Positions 7,482 to 14,967 of a stretch of DNA of 36,788 nt are shown here, piece by piece. How positions within the stretch are numbered: position 1 is the first letter of the stretch; every line of letters starts with the position of its first letter. The position numbers were made by a program, and so were the translations under genes. This stretch comes from an uncultured Lachnospiraceae bacterium (lineage in GTDB: Bacteria > Bacillota > Clostridia > Lachnospirales > Lachnospiraceae), in NCBI GenBank assembly GCA_900317505.1, contig ONHB01000020.1:1-36788 (forward strand), given 5' to 3'. The notes under the pieces are model-generated. The model was not told where the DNA came from and did not search any database. It saw only the letters and a program-made list of their open reading frames with translations.

Positions 7482-8192
7482 ATGCGAAAGACAGAAGTAT
7501 TGGGAGTTTCGTTGACTGATTATACCATTCGCGAATCTATGAAAAAAGTGGATACTTTTTTTCGGGATAGAAAAGTCGGTACCATTGCGATGATTACCAT
7601 GAGGGGGCTTCTGGCCGCACACGAAGATGAAGCCATCAAAAACTGGATGGGGAGCATTGATCTGACAATACCGGCAGATGCAGAGATTCTGCGTGCCGGC
7701 GATATTGCATTTCACAGCCGCATCCGGGACGTTGAAAATAATACGTTTGTGACAGAATTTTTTAAAAAGATCGTACGTCAGAAAAAGAACGTTTATTTAC
7801 TGAGTGATAATCAGACAGAGCTCGACAAATTAAAAAATGACATTTTATCCTATGAGGAAGATGTCCGGATCGTGGGCAGTTTTTGTCTGGATTCAACTGA
7901 AAATGATGGCGACTATGTTGTCAATGAGATCAATATGACATTTGCAGATGTATTGATATCCAATCTGGGGACTCCCGGAAGAGAAAGCTTTTTTGAGGAT
8001 AATCATATGAAGTTAAATGTTGCGATCTGGATGATGGTGAGGCCGGATGTGGATCTGGCAGATAAGGGGAAAGGTTTTTTTGTGACCCTGCATAAAAGGA
8101 TGGTCAAAAAGATCTTTTCAGCAAGATTGCTGCGTTATCATAAAAACAATTCCGAACAGACAGACGAAGAGGATACTCAGAAGACAAATTAA
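7482..8192 (+). CDS. WecG/TagA/CpsF-family glycosyltransferase, diverged
   Basis: This 236-aa protein has the WecG/TagA/CpsF (GT26) layout: an N-terminal VLGVSLTDYT, a central region ending LTIPADAEIL (61-70), the stretch ADVLISNLGTPGRESFF that matches the family's VGLGsPkQE segment, and a late beta strand with WMMVRPDVDL. Family members transfer N-acetylmannosamine or related sugars to lipid-linked acceptors for teichoic acid or enterobacterial common antigen. Two hallmark positions differ: the usual PDG is PAD (64-66), and the typical C-terminal RAP and Glu-Trp segment is absent. The tail is short and polar. Activity and acceptor are therefore uncertain. The start is ATG 7482 with a modest ribosome site. 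Confidence 0.75.
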   Translation: MRKTEVLGVSLTDYTIRESMKKVDTFFRDRKVGTIAMITMRGLLAAHEDEAIKNWMGSIDLTIPADAEILRAGDIAFHSRIRDVENNTFVTEFFKKIVRQKKNVYLLSDNQTELDKLKNDILSYEEDVRIVGSFCLDSTENDGDYVVNEINMTFADVLISNLGTPGRESFFEDNHMKLNVAIWMMVRPDVDLADKGKGFFVTLHKRMVKKIFSARLLRYHKNNSEQTDEEDTQKTN

Positions 8193-8233
8193 ATACAAAG
8201 GTTCCGTATAAACGGGTTCCATACAGATAACAG

Positions 8234-8266
8234 GGTGTAATTCCTACCGGGATTGCACCTTTTTTT
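8234..8266 (+). terminator. intrinsic terminator after the WecG/TagA-like gene
   Basis: An 11-bp stem pairs 8234-8244 with 8249-8259 (two G-T wobbles) around a 4-nt loop, followed by seven T residues. It closes the transcription unit beginning at about 7135. Confidence 0.9.
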
Positions 8267-8303
8267 ATTGCAGGAAAAAGTCATATGTCGAATGTCAGAA
8301 AAA

Positions 8304-8376
8304 TTTGTGAAAAACACAAAAAATTCACAAAAAATGCTGGTATTATTTGTGAAAATATATTAAACTTGTTTACATA
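8304..8376 (+). promoter_or_regulatory. promoter with three TTTGTGAA half-sites upstream of the PucR-type regulator
   Basis: TTTGTGAA occurs at 8304-8311, its inverse TTCACAAA at 8324-8331, and TTTGTGAA again at 8346-8353. Starts are 20 and 22 bp apart, close to two helical turns each. TTTGTG (8304-8309) also forms a perfect small dyad with CACAAA (8315-8320). The third half-site overlaps a likely -35 box TTGTGA (8347-8352), followed 18 bp later by TACATA (8371-8376). The arrangement looks like a cooperative repressor or autoregulator site. Confidence 0.55.
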
Positions 8377-8430
8377 ATGGATTTTAAAGTGTGGGGTTAG
8401 GCTTAAATGTCCAAAGAGGGAGCATAGACT

Positions 8431-9519
8431 ATGATTTCAAATCAGATATTACAAAATACGATTGAAGGGTTAAAAGGAATATCGGGCGTAGATTTTATCG
8501 TGCTGGATACAGATGGCAATGAGGTTGCCCAGACATCCAGAAATGAATTTGATTATACGCCGGAAGTTGTTGAGTTTGTGAAGTCTCCGGCTGACAGTCA
8601 GGAGTTTTCCAAATATCTCTTCTTCAAGATCTATGACGATCAGTCACCGGAATACATTCTGGTGGTAGTCGGCTCCGGGGACAATTCCTATCTCGTGGGC
8701 AAGATGGCCGCTTTTCAGATGCAGGGACTTATGGTTGCCTACAAGGAGCGCTTTGACAAGGATAATTTCATCAAAAACCTGCTTCTTGACAACCTTCTGA
8801 TGGTTGATATTTACAGCCGGTCGCAAAAGCTGCACATTCCGATGGAAGCCAAAAGGACTGTGATGATCGTAGAGCCCGTCGACAAAAAAGAGAGTGGACT
8901 GCCCGAAGCAGTAAGGGCATGCTTCCATGCCAATGGCAAGGATTTTGTCACAGCCGTTGATGAAAACAGTGTCGTGATCGTCAAGGAAATTACCGAAAAT
9001 GATTCCAAGGCTGAGATTGAAAAGACAGCCACCATGATCAAAAACCATCTGGATAAAGAGGGTATTTCCAGAGTGCACGTTGCATATGGTAATATAGTAA
9101 ACGAATTGAAAGAGGTCAGCCGTTCTTACAAAGAGGCCAAGATGGCTATGGATGTCGGCAAGATATTCTTTGAAGAACGCTGTGTGATCGCATATAGTGA
9201 GCTGGGAATCGGACGTCTGATCTATCAGCTGCCGATACCGCTTTGCAAAATGTTCATCCATGAAATTTTCGGTGGAAGAAATCCGGATGATTTTGACGAA
9301 GAGACGATTTCGACCATCCACAAATTTTTCGAGAACAGTCTCAATGTTTCAGAGACTTCGCGGCAGTTGTTCATACACCGCAATACATTGGTATACCGGT
9401 TGGATAAGCTTCAAAAGAGTACCGGTCTTGATTTGAGAGTATTTGAGGATGCAATCACCTTTAAGATTGCGCTCATGGTAGTAAAATACATGAAATATAT
9501 GGAAAGCTTTAATTATTAA
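8431..9519 (+). CDS. PucR/CdaR-type transcriptional regulator
   Basis: This 362-aa protein is a likely DNA-binding regulator. Its C-terminus (about 300-355) is the PucR-type helix-turn-helix seen in sugar-diacid (CdaR) and purine (PucR) regulators, with the characteristic NVSETSRQLFIHRNTLVYRL segment. The first 120 residues resemble a ligand-binding sensory domain (GISGVDFIVLDTDGNEVAQT), and the middle (about 140-270) looks like the GGDEF-like CdaR domain. The effector is unknown. It is not the YbbR-type CdaR encoded at 28951, which shares only the name. The gene is 33 nt upstream of ftsE with no terminator between, so it may be co-transcribed with the division genes. Upstream half-sites suggest autoregulation. 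Confidence 0.85.
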   Translation: MISNQILQNTIEGLKGISGVDFIVLDTDGNEVAQTSRNEFDYTPEVVEFVKSPADSQEFSKYLFFKIYDDQSPEYILVVVGSGDNSYLVGKMAAFQMQGLMVAYKERFDKDNFIKNLLLDNLLMVDIYSRSQKLHIPMEAKRTVMIVEPVDKKESGLPEAVRACFHANGKDFVTAVDENSVVIVKEITENDSKAEIEKTATMIKNHLDKEGISRVHVAYGNIVNELKEVSRSYKEAKMAMDVGKIFFEERCVIAYSELGIGRLIYQLPIPLCKMFIHEIFGGRNPDDFDEETISTIHKFFENSLNVSETSRQLFIHRNTLVYRLDKLQKSTGLDLRVFEDAITFKIALMVVKYMKYMESFNY

Positions 9520-9552
9520 GCAAAAGAAAGCGAGAGAAAGCAGGTAAGCAGA

Positions 9553-10239
9553 ATGATTACATTGGATCATGTGAGTAAGTCCTATTCGACCGGTGCGCCG
9601 GCATTAAATGATGTCAGCATCAAGATTGAACCGGGTGAATTTGTATTTGTTGTTGGAGACAGCGGCTCCGGCAAGTCTACATTGATTAAGTTATTATTGA
9701 GAGAGTTGTTGCCGACTTCCGGCACCATTACCGTAAACGGCACAGATGTAGGAAAGCTCAAACATCGTCAGATCCCCAAATTCCGCCGTAATATCGGAGT
9801 TGTATTCCAGGATTTCCGGTTATTGATGGATCGCAATGTATATGAAAATGTTGCGTTTGCCCAGCGTGTTGTACAGGTTCCGAGCAAACAGATCCGCAAA
9901 AATGTGCCTTCCATCCTCTCTGTAGTAGGACTGGCAGGCAAATACAAGGCAAGACCGAGACAGCTTTCCGGTGGAGAGCAGCAGCGTGTGGCTGTTGCAA
10001 GAGCGCTGGTCAACGAGCCGCCGATTTTGCTGGCGGATGAGCCGACCGGTAATCTGGATCCCAAAAATTCACAGGAGATCATGAAGCTTTTAGAGGAAAT
10101 CAACGAAAAAGGAACGACAGTAGTGGTTGTTACCCACAACCGTGAGATTGTCAATTCCATGAAAAAAAGGGTCATTACAATGAATAAGGGAGTTATTGTA
10201 AGCGATCAGAAAGAAGGATCTTACATCGATGAGATTTAG
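9553..10239 (+). CDS. ftsE: cell division ATP-binding protein FtsE
   Basis: This 228-aa ABC ATPase has Walker [10 protein letters not shown] (35-43), the ABC signature LSGGEQQR (138-145) and Walker B with [11 protein letters not shown] (159-169), all intact. The FtsE-typical VVFQDFRLL follows the Q-loop. With FtsX it forms a membrane complex that transmits ATP hydrolysis to extracellular peptidoglycan hydrolases during division or elongation. It overlaps ftsX by 11 nt, a classic coupled arrangement. The next gene encodes the expected hydrolase partner. Confidence 0.96.
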   Translation: MITLDHVSKSYSTGAPALNDVSIKIEPGEFVFVVGDSGSGKSTLIKLLLRELLPTSGTITVNGTDVGKLKHRQIPKFRRNIGVVFQDFRLLMDRNVYENVAFAQRVVQVPSKQIRKNVPSILSVVGLAGKYKARPRQLSGGEQQRVAVARALVNEPPILLADEPTGNLDPKNSQEIMKLLEEINEKGTTVVVVTHNREIVNSMKKRVITMNKGVIVSDQKEGSYIDEI

Positions 10240-11125
10240 TACATTACTTTATACTATAAAACAGGGCTTTGCAAATATTTTCCGCAACAAATGGTACTCC
10301 CTTGCATCTGTTGCAACCATCAGCGCATGTCTGTTTTTATTTGGTATCTTTTATTCTGTAGTAGCCAATTTTCAGTACATACTCAAATCAGCCCAGGACG
10401 GCGTAGCTGTTACGGTATTCTTTGATGAAGGTATCAGCGATGAGAGAATCGCCGAGATCGGCAATGAGATCCAGCAGAGAAGTGAAGTTGACCATATCAA
10501 CTTTATTTCCGCAGATGAAGCATGGAACAGCTTCAAGGATGAATATCTGGGTGAATATGCAGACGGATTTACCGAAAATCCCCTTGCAGATGCTGCCAAC
10601 TATGAGATTTATATCAAGGATGTTTCCATGCAGGCCTCACTGGTAGCTTATCTGGAAGAGGTACCCGGTATCCGGATGGTCAACCAGTCTGAGATTACTG
10701 CCAATACACTGGATGGCATCAACCGTCTGGTCGGTTATGTGGCAATCGGTATCATTGTACTTTTGCTGTTTGTTTCCGTGTTCCTGATCGGCAATACCGT
10801 TACAATCGGTATTTCTGTCAGAAAAGAAGAGATCAACATTATGAAATATATCGGGGCAACCGACTTCTTTGTCAGATGTCCGTTCGTGGTTGAAGGTATG
10901 ATCATCGGACTGATCGGATCTATCGTACCTCTGGGTATTGTATATCTGATCTACAACAACGTGATAGGCTTTGTACTCAACAAATTTACAGTGCTGAGTT
11001 CTATTTTGAAATTCCTGTCAGTGCAGGAGGTATTCCATGTTCTGCTTCCCGTTTCGCTCGTGATCGGTGTGGGAATTGGTTTTATTGGAAGTTTCATTAC
11101 AGTAAGAAAGCATATTCGTGTCTAG
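10229..11125 (+). CDS. ftsX: cell division protein FtsX
   Basis: This 298-aa membrane subunit partners FtsE. There are four membrane segments: about 22-42, then a large extracellular loop (about 45-160), then about 165-190, 215-240 and 268-290. The loop is where FtsX contacts its hydrolase or adaptor. The N-terminus [20 protein letters not shown] is typical of Firmicutes FtsX. The gene overlaps ftsE by 11 nt and is 21 nt from the secreted M23 protein gene, so the complex and its likely effector are made together. Confidence 0.95.
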   Translation: MRFSTLLYTIKQGFANIFRNKWYSLASVATISACLFLFGIFYSVVANFQYILKSAQDGVAVTVFFDEGISDERIAEIGNEIQQRSEVDHINFISADEAWNSFKDEYLGEYADGFTENPLADAANYEIYIKDVSMQASLVAYLEEVPGIRMVNQSEITANTLDGINRLVGYVAIGIIVLLLFVSVFLIGNTVTIGISVRKEEINIMKYIGATDFFVRCPFVVEGMIIGLIGSIVPLGIVYLIYNNVIGFVLNKFTVLSSILKFLSVQEVFHVLLPVSLVIGVGIGFIGSFITVRKHIRV

Positions 11126-11146
11126 GGGTAAGGAGAAAGCACAACT

Positions 11147-12445
11147 ATGAAAAGAATTTGGAAAAACATGAGCGTCCTGCTTTGTATGATATTTATCATA
11201 TCGGCACCGGCCAATGTATATGCAACAGAAAAAACAGCGGCTGACTACAAGCAGCAGATCCAGGACCGTAGACAGAGTGCGCAGGACAACAAGCAGGAGA
11301 TCGAAGCTTCCGAATCCAAGGTCGATCAGATGGAAGAGCAGGTTGCCGGCCTTAACAGTGAAAAAAAGGAGCTGCAGACTGCCAAAAATGAGCTGAGTTC
11401 GACTGTTGAGGAGCTTGATACACAGTTATCCAGTGTACAGGAAATCTTAAGCGGACTTGAGGAAGATATCGAGCGCAAAAACAAACAGATTGAAAATACC
11501 AAGGAACGGATCCGTGAGGCTGAGGCCAATCAGGAAGAGCAGTACGAATCCATGAAAAAGCGTATCAAGTTTATGTATGAAAAGGGAAATACTGCTTATA
11601 TTTCCATGGTTTTTGGTGCAGAAAGTCTGTCTGATATGCTCAACAAGGCTGAATATATCGAAGAGGTTTCCGCCTATGACAGAGACCTTTTAAATCAGTA
11701 TGCCGAGACCAAATATGAGGTTATGAATTTAAAAGACAAACTGGTGACTGAGCAGAATTCTTTGCTTGAGACACAGGAGCAGGCACAGATTCAGGAAGAC
11801 CAGATGTCCAGACTGATCGATGAGAAAAACGGCCAGATCGAAAAATACGAATCAGAGATCAGCACCAAAGAGGATGCCATCAAAGAATATGAAAATATGA
11901 TCGCAGCCCAGAATGCGACGATCGCAGCACTTGAGGCCAAGGTACTGAAAGCTGAAAAAGAAGCATTAGCGCTGGAAAAGGAGCTGGAAGAATCCGGACT
12001 TTCCGATAATGATATCGACAGCGGCACTACGACAACGACCAAGCCGCAGGTTTATTCCGGACCGTTCTGTTTCCCGGCACCGTCATATACAAGAGTATCC
12101 GATGACTATGGCTATCGTATTCATCCGACTCTCGGTGTAAAGCAGTTCCACAACGGAATTGACTTTGCAGCGCCCGGAGGAAGCCCGATACTGGCTGCAC
12201 AGAGCGGAACTGTTATTGCAGCATCCTATAGCTCTACCATGGGCAATTATATCATGATCAGTCATGGTGGCGGTGTGATCACGATTTACATGCATGCATC
12301 CGCATTGTATGTATCATCCGGACAGACCGTAACAAAGGGACAAAAGATTGCAGCAGTCGGAACAACCGGCCGCTCAACAGGTAACCACCTGCATTTTTCT
12401 GTCCGTGTCAACGGAAGCTATGTAAGTCCATGGAGTTATTTATAA
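11147..12445 (+). CDS. secreted coiled-coil M23 peptidase, EnvC-like FtsEX partner
   Basis: This 432-aa protein has a signal peptide (residues 1-26, probable cleavage after VYA), a long coiled coil (about 30-290), a Thr-rich linker and a C-terminal M23/LytM domain. Its position after ftsEX and its architecture match the FtsEX-controlled factors EnvC (E. coli) and, functionally, PcsB and CwlO of other Firmicutes. The zinc and catalytic residues look intact: H335 and D339 (HNGID), H383, and H414/H416 (HLH). It should therefore cut peptidoglycan cross-links itself, whereas E. coli EnvC only activates amidases. The coiled coil probably docks on the FtsX loop. Confidence 0.9.
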   Translation: MKRIWKNMSVLLCMIFIISAPANVYATEKTAADYKQQIQDRRQSAQDNKQEIEASESKVDQMEEQVAGLNSEKKELQTAKNELSSTVEELDTQLSSVQEILSGLEEDIERKNKQIENTKERIREAEANQEEQYESMKKRIKFMYEKGNTAYISMVFGAESLSDMLNKAEYIEEVSAYDRDLLNQYAETKYEVMNLKDKLVTEQNSLLETQEQAQIQEDQMSRLIDEKNGQIEKYESEISTKEDAIKEYENMIAAQNATIAALEAKVLKAEKEALALEKELEESGLSDNDIDSGTTTTTKPQVYSGPFCFPAPSYTRVSDDYGYRIHPTLGVKQFHNGIDFAAPGGSPILAAQSGTVIAASYSSTMGNYIMISHGGGVITIYMHASALYVSSGQTVTKGQKIAAVGTTGRSTGNHLHFSVRVNGSYVSPWSYL

Positions 12446-12462
12446 GATAGAGGGTAGTTATA

Positions 12463-13764
12463 TTGGAAGATCAGAATCAACAACAGATACAGCAGATGCA
12501 GCAATTCCAGCAGATGCAGTCAGCGCCACAGATGGGTGGCAATGGACCGGATGACAAAAAAGGCGGAAAGATCGTCCCGTTTGCAGTCGGTTTGCTGATC
12601 GGAGCTGCAGTGGCAGGGCTGCTGGCCATGATATTTATTTTACTGCAGTCCAGGACGACAGTGGCTTATGCAGATGGGGATTCTGCTATCAATTCTGCGA
12701 CCATTTCCAAGCTGCAAAAGCTGGAAGAGGGAATTGATGCATATTATCTCAATGATGTGAGCCAGAATGATCTGGAAGACAGTCTGTATCACGGACTGAT
12801 AGAAGGACTGGGAGATCCGTATTCGACATATTATTCTCCGGAGGAACTGGAGGATATCATGGAATCGACAGAAGGCGTTTATTATGGAATCGGTGCTTAT
12901 ATCGGTTATGATACGACGCGCGACTACTGCAAGATTTCCAAATGTATGGACAATTCTCCGGCAGAAGAAGCAGGGCTTATGCCAGATGATATCATTGTCA
13001 AGGTTGACGGACAGGATATGTACAAGGTTCAGACCAGTGACATTGTTACTTATATCAAGGGACCGGAGCATACCAGTGTGGAGCTTACGATCTATCGTGA
13101 GGGTGAGCTGGATTACCTGACCATCAATGTAGAAAGACGCAAAATAGAAACACCGACTGTTGCATACAATATGGATGATGACAAGATCGCTTATATCCAG
13201 ATTGCTGAATTTGACGAAGTGACCTCAGGACAATTTGAGGATTATCTGAATCAGGCTTATCAGGAAGGTATGAAGGGACTTGTGATTGATTTGCGTGACA
13301 ATCCGGGAGGAAGCCTTTCAACAGTTGTAGAAATTGCCAATCAGATCCTGCCCAAGGGACTTGTAGTATATACCGAGGACCGCGACGGCAACCGCAAAGA
13401 ATACAGCTGTGACGGTAGCCATGAGATTCAGGTGCCGCTTGTTGTACTGGTCAATGGCAACAGTGCCAGCGCTTCCGAGATCCTGGCAGGATCCATCAAG
13501 GATTATGGTGTCGGAACCATTCTGGGTACAACGACCTTCGGAAAAGGTATCGTCCAGAAAATTTTCTCACTTTCCGACGGTTCGGCATTGAAGCTTACGA
13601 TCAGCCATTATTACACACCCAAGGGCAATGACATCCACGGTGTCGGCATTGAGCCCGACGAGGTGCTGGAGCTGGATAAGGAAGCATATGTCAATGATGG
13701 CGTTGACAATCAGTTAAACCGTGCCAAAGAGATTTTGAGACAAGAGATCGGAATTAGCGAATAA
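12463..13764 (+). CDS. C-terminal processing protease (S41 family)
   Basis: This 433-aa membrane-anchored serine protease has a Gln/Met-rich cytoplasmic N-terminus (1-30), one membrane segment (about 38-62), a PDZ domain (about 135-215) and an S41 catalytic domain. The catalytic triad is S336 (in NGNSASASE), K361 (in FGKG) and Q365, spaced exactly as in CtpB. PDZ-controlled Ctp proteases trim or degrade exported proteins. Lying 17 nt after the M23 gene, it may process or turn over that hydrolase, which is an inference from neighbourhood. The start is TTG 12463 with a GAGGGTAG site; there is no earlier in-frame ATG after the previous stop. Confidence 0.92.
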   Translation: MEDQNQQQIQQMQQFQQMQSAPQMGGNGPDDKKGGKIVPFAVGLLIGAAVAGLLAMIFILLQSRTTVAYADGDSAINSATISKLQKLEEGIDAYYLNDVSQNDLEDSLYHGLIEGLGDPYSTYYSPEELEDIMESTEGVYYGIGAYIGYDTTRDYCKISKCMDNSPAEEAGLMPDDIIVKVDGQDMYKVQTSDIVTYIKGPEHTSVELTIYREGELDYLTINVERRKIETPTVAYNMDDDKIAYIQIAEFDEVTSGQFEDYLNQAYQEGMKGLVIDLRDNPGGSLSTVVEIANQILPKGLVVYTEDRDGNRKEYSCDGSHEIQVPLVVLVNGNSASASEILAGSIKDYGVGTILGTTTFGKGIVQKIFSLSDGSALKLTISHYYTPKGNDIHGVGIEPDEVLELDKEAYVNDGVDNQLNRAKEILRQEIGISE

Positions 13765-13792
13765 ATAATAATTTTTTACAGATCATAATATG

Positions 13793-13818
13793 GAGGTCAA
13801 AGGAATTTTGGCCTCTTT
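13793..13818 (+). terminator. probable weak terminator after the S41 protease gene
   Basis: GAGGTCAAA (13793-13801) pairs with TTTGGCCTC (13807-13815) around a 5-nt loop, followed by only TTT. The stem is good but the U-tract is poor, so readthrough into the next gene is likely. Confidence 0.5.
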
Positions 13819-13836
13819 GATATCAGAGGAAAAGTA

Positions 13837-14742
13837 ATGGATAAAAAACTGGCCTATTTAGTAACTGCATACAAGGACTTTGATGCGGTGTATGAATTGG
13901 CCTCTTTTTTATGCGAAAAGGATCGTGTCTGGATCCATGTGGACAAAAAGAGCAAGCAGCTTGGGGAAGCAGAGCTTGACCGGTTGAACCGTCTGGCTGG
14001 ATGTGTGGCATACAAGGAGTATCCCATTGCGTGGGGCGGATACAATCACGTTAAGGCTTTGCTTTCACTGATGGAAAAGGCTGTTGCGGACGAGGAAGTA
14101 TCCTATATCCATATGCTTACGGGAGAAGATTTTCTACTGATGGATCCGGCAGATATCCACGATCGTTTTGTAGAGGACGAACATATTTATCTGAGCTATA
14201 TTGCTGAACCGGATTTCAATGAAAGTGTCAGGAAAAGATATTACTATTACAATTTTTTCCAGGATAAAAATGTCAAAAATAAAGTCCTTTGGCTGATACA
14301 GGATATGACGGTACGCTTTCAAAAGATGATTGGCATTAAAAGGACACATCTGGGAGAGTTTTTGCATATATACAAGGGACTGGTATATATATCCATGCCT
14401 GTTGAGGCGGCAAGAGATATTTTAGATTATGTAAAAACACATCCGCAGTATGAAAAAGACCTGTACTGGTGTCAGCTTCCAGAGGAATTCTTTTTCCACA
14501 CGCTTTTATTAAGTGGATATTTTTATGATGGAAAATGGAAGAAGCGGATCATAGACAGAGAGCTTCGCTATATGAACTGGACGAGAGGGGACGGAGGAAG
14601 CCCTGTTTATCTGGAAGATCGTGATTTTGATGAGTTAGCCAAGAGCAACTGTGTGTTTGCAAGAAAGTTCCATGGAAAGGAATCAGGCAGTCTCAGGGAG
14701 CGGATCAGAAAAGAATTATGGCCCAGACATAAAGAAATTTGA
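13837..14742 (+). CDS. core-2/I-branching-type glycosyltransferase (GT14-like)
   Basis: This 301-aa protein matches the beta-1,6-N-acetylglucosaminyltransferase (GT14) pattern: LAYLVTAYKD at the N-terminus, IHVDKKS (33-39), a conserved Trp at 65 (IAWGGYNHVKA) and LTGEDFLL (93-100), equivalent to the family's LSGxDyPL. No membrane segment or signal peptide is evident, so it is probably cytosolic or membrane-associated. Bacterial members decorate capsular or exopolysaccharides; donor and acceptor cannot be predicted here. It stands between the division cluster and uvrBA, with a weak terminator before it and a strong one after it. Confidence 0.85.
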   Translation: MDKKLAYLVTAYKDFDAVYELASFLCEKDRVWIHVDKKSKQLGEAELDRLNRLAGCVAYKEYPIAWGGYNHVKALLSLMEKAVADEEVSYIHMLTGEDFLLMDPADIHDRFVEDEHIYLSYIAEPDFNESVRKRYYYYNFFQDKNVKNKVLWLIQDMTVRFQKMIGIKRTHLGEFLHIYKGLVYISMPVEAARDILDYVKTHPQYEKDLYWCQLPEEFFFHTLLLSGYFYDGKWKKRIIDRELRYMNWTRGDGGSPVYLEDRDFDELAKSNCVFARKFHGKESGSLRERIRKELWPRHKEI

Positions 14743-14751
14743 TTTGAATGA

Positions 14752-14796
14752 CAGACCGCAGTGAAAAGTGTTTTCACAGTCGGTCTGTTTTATTTT
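14752..14796 (+). terminator. intrinsic terminator after the GT14-like gene
   Basis: CAGACCG (14752-14758) pairs with CGGTCTG (14781-14787). An inner GTGAAAA/TTTTCAC stem continues past a small internal loop, and the structure is followed by TTTTATTTT. Confidence 0.85.
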
Positions 14797-14895
14797 GCCG
14801 TGCTTGCAGAACCGGTAGAAATTTTTACAAACAAGGAACAAATGTTCGATAAAACTCTATACAAATTAAAAAAAATGTGTTATATTTTATAGATG

Positions 14896-14925
14896 CTTAC
14901 AGAATTGCATATGCTAATTTATGAT
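14896..14925 (+). promoter_or_regulatory. candidate uvrB promoter
   Basis: CTTACA (14896-14901), an 18-bp spacer and TATGAT (14920-14925) form a plausible sigma-A promoter in the 225-bp gap before uvrB. I did not find a clear SOS (LexA/DinR) operator here by eye. Confidence 0.4.
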
Positions 14926-14967
14926 ATGATATCAGGATCATAAGCAAATCTATCGGAGGTAATATTT

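Noticed and set aside
8644-9321. Long antisense frame (225 aa) opposite the PucR-type regulator
   Set aside because: It lies fully inside a gene with clear domain signatures, and its composition (His/Phe-rich) is typical of a shadow frame.
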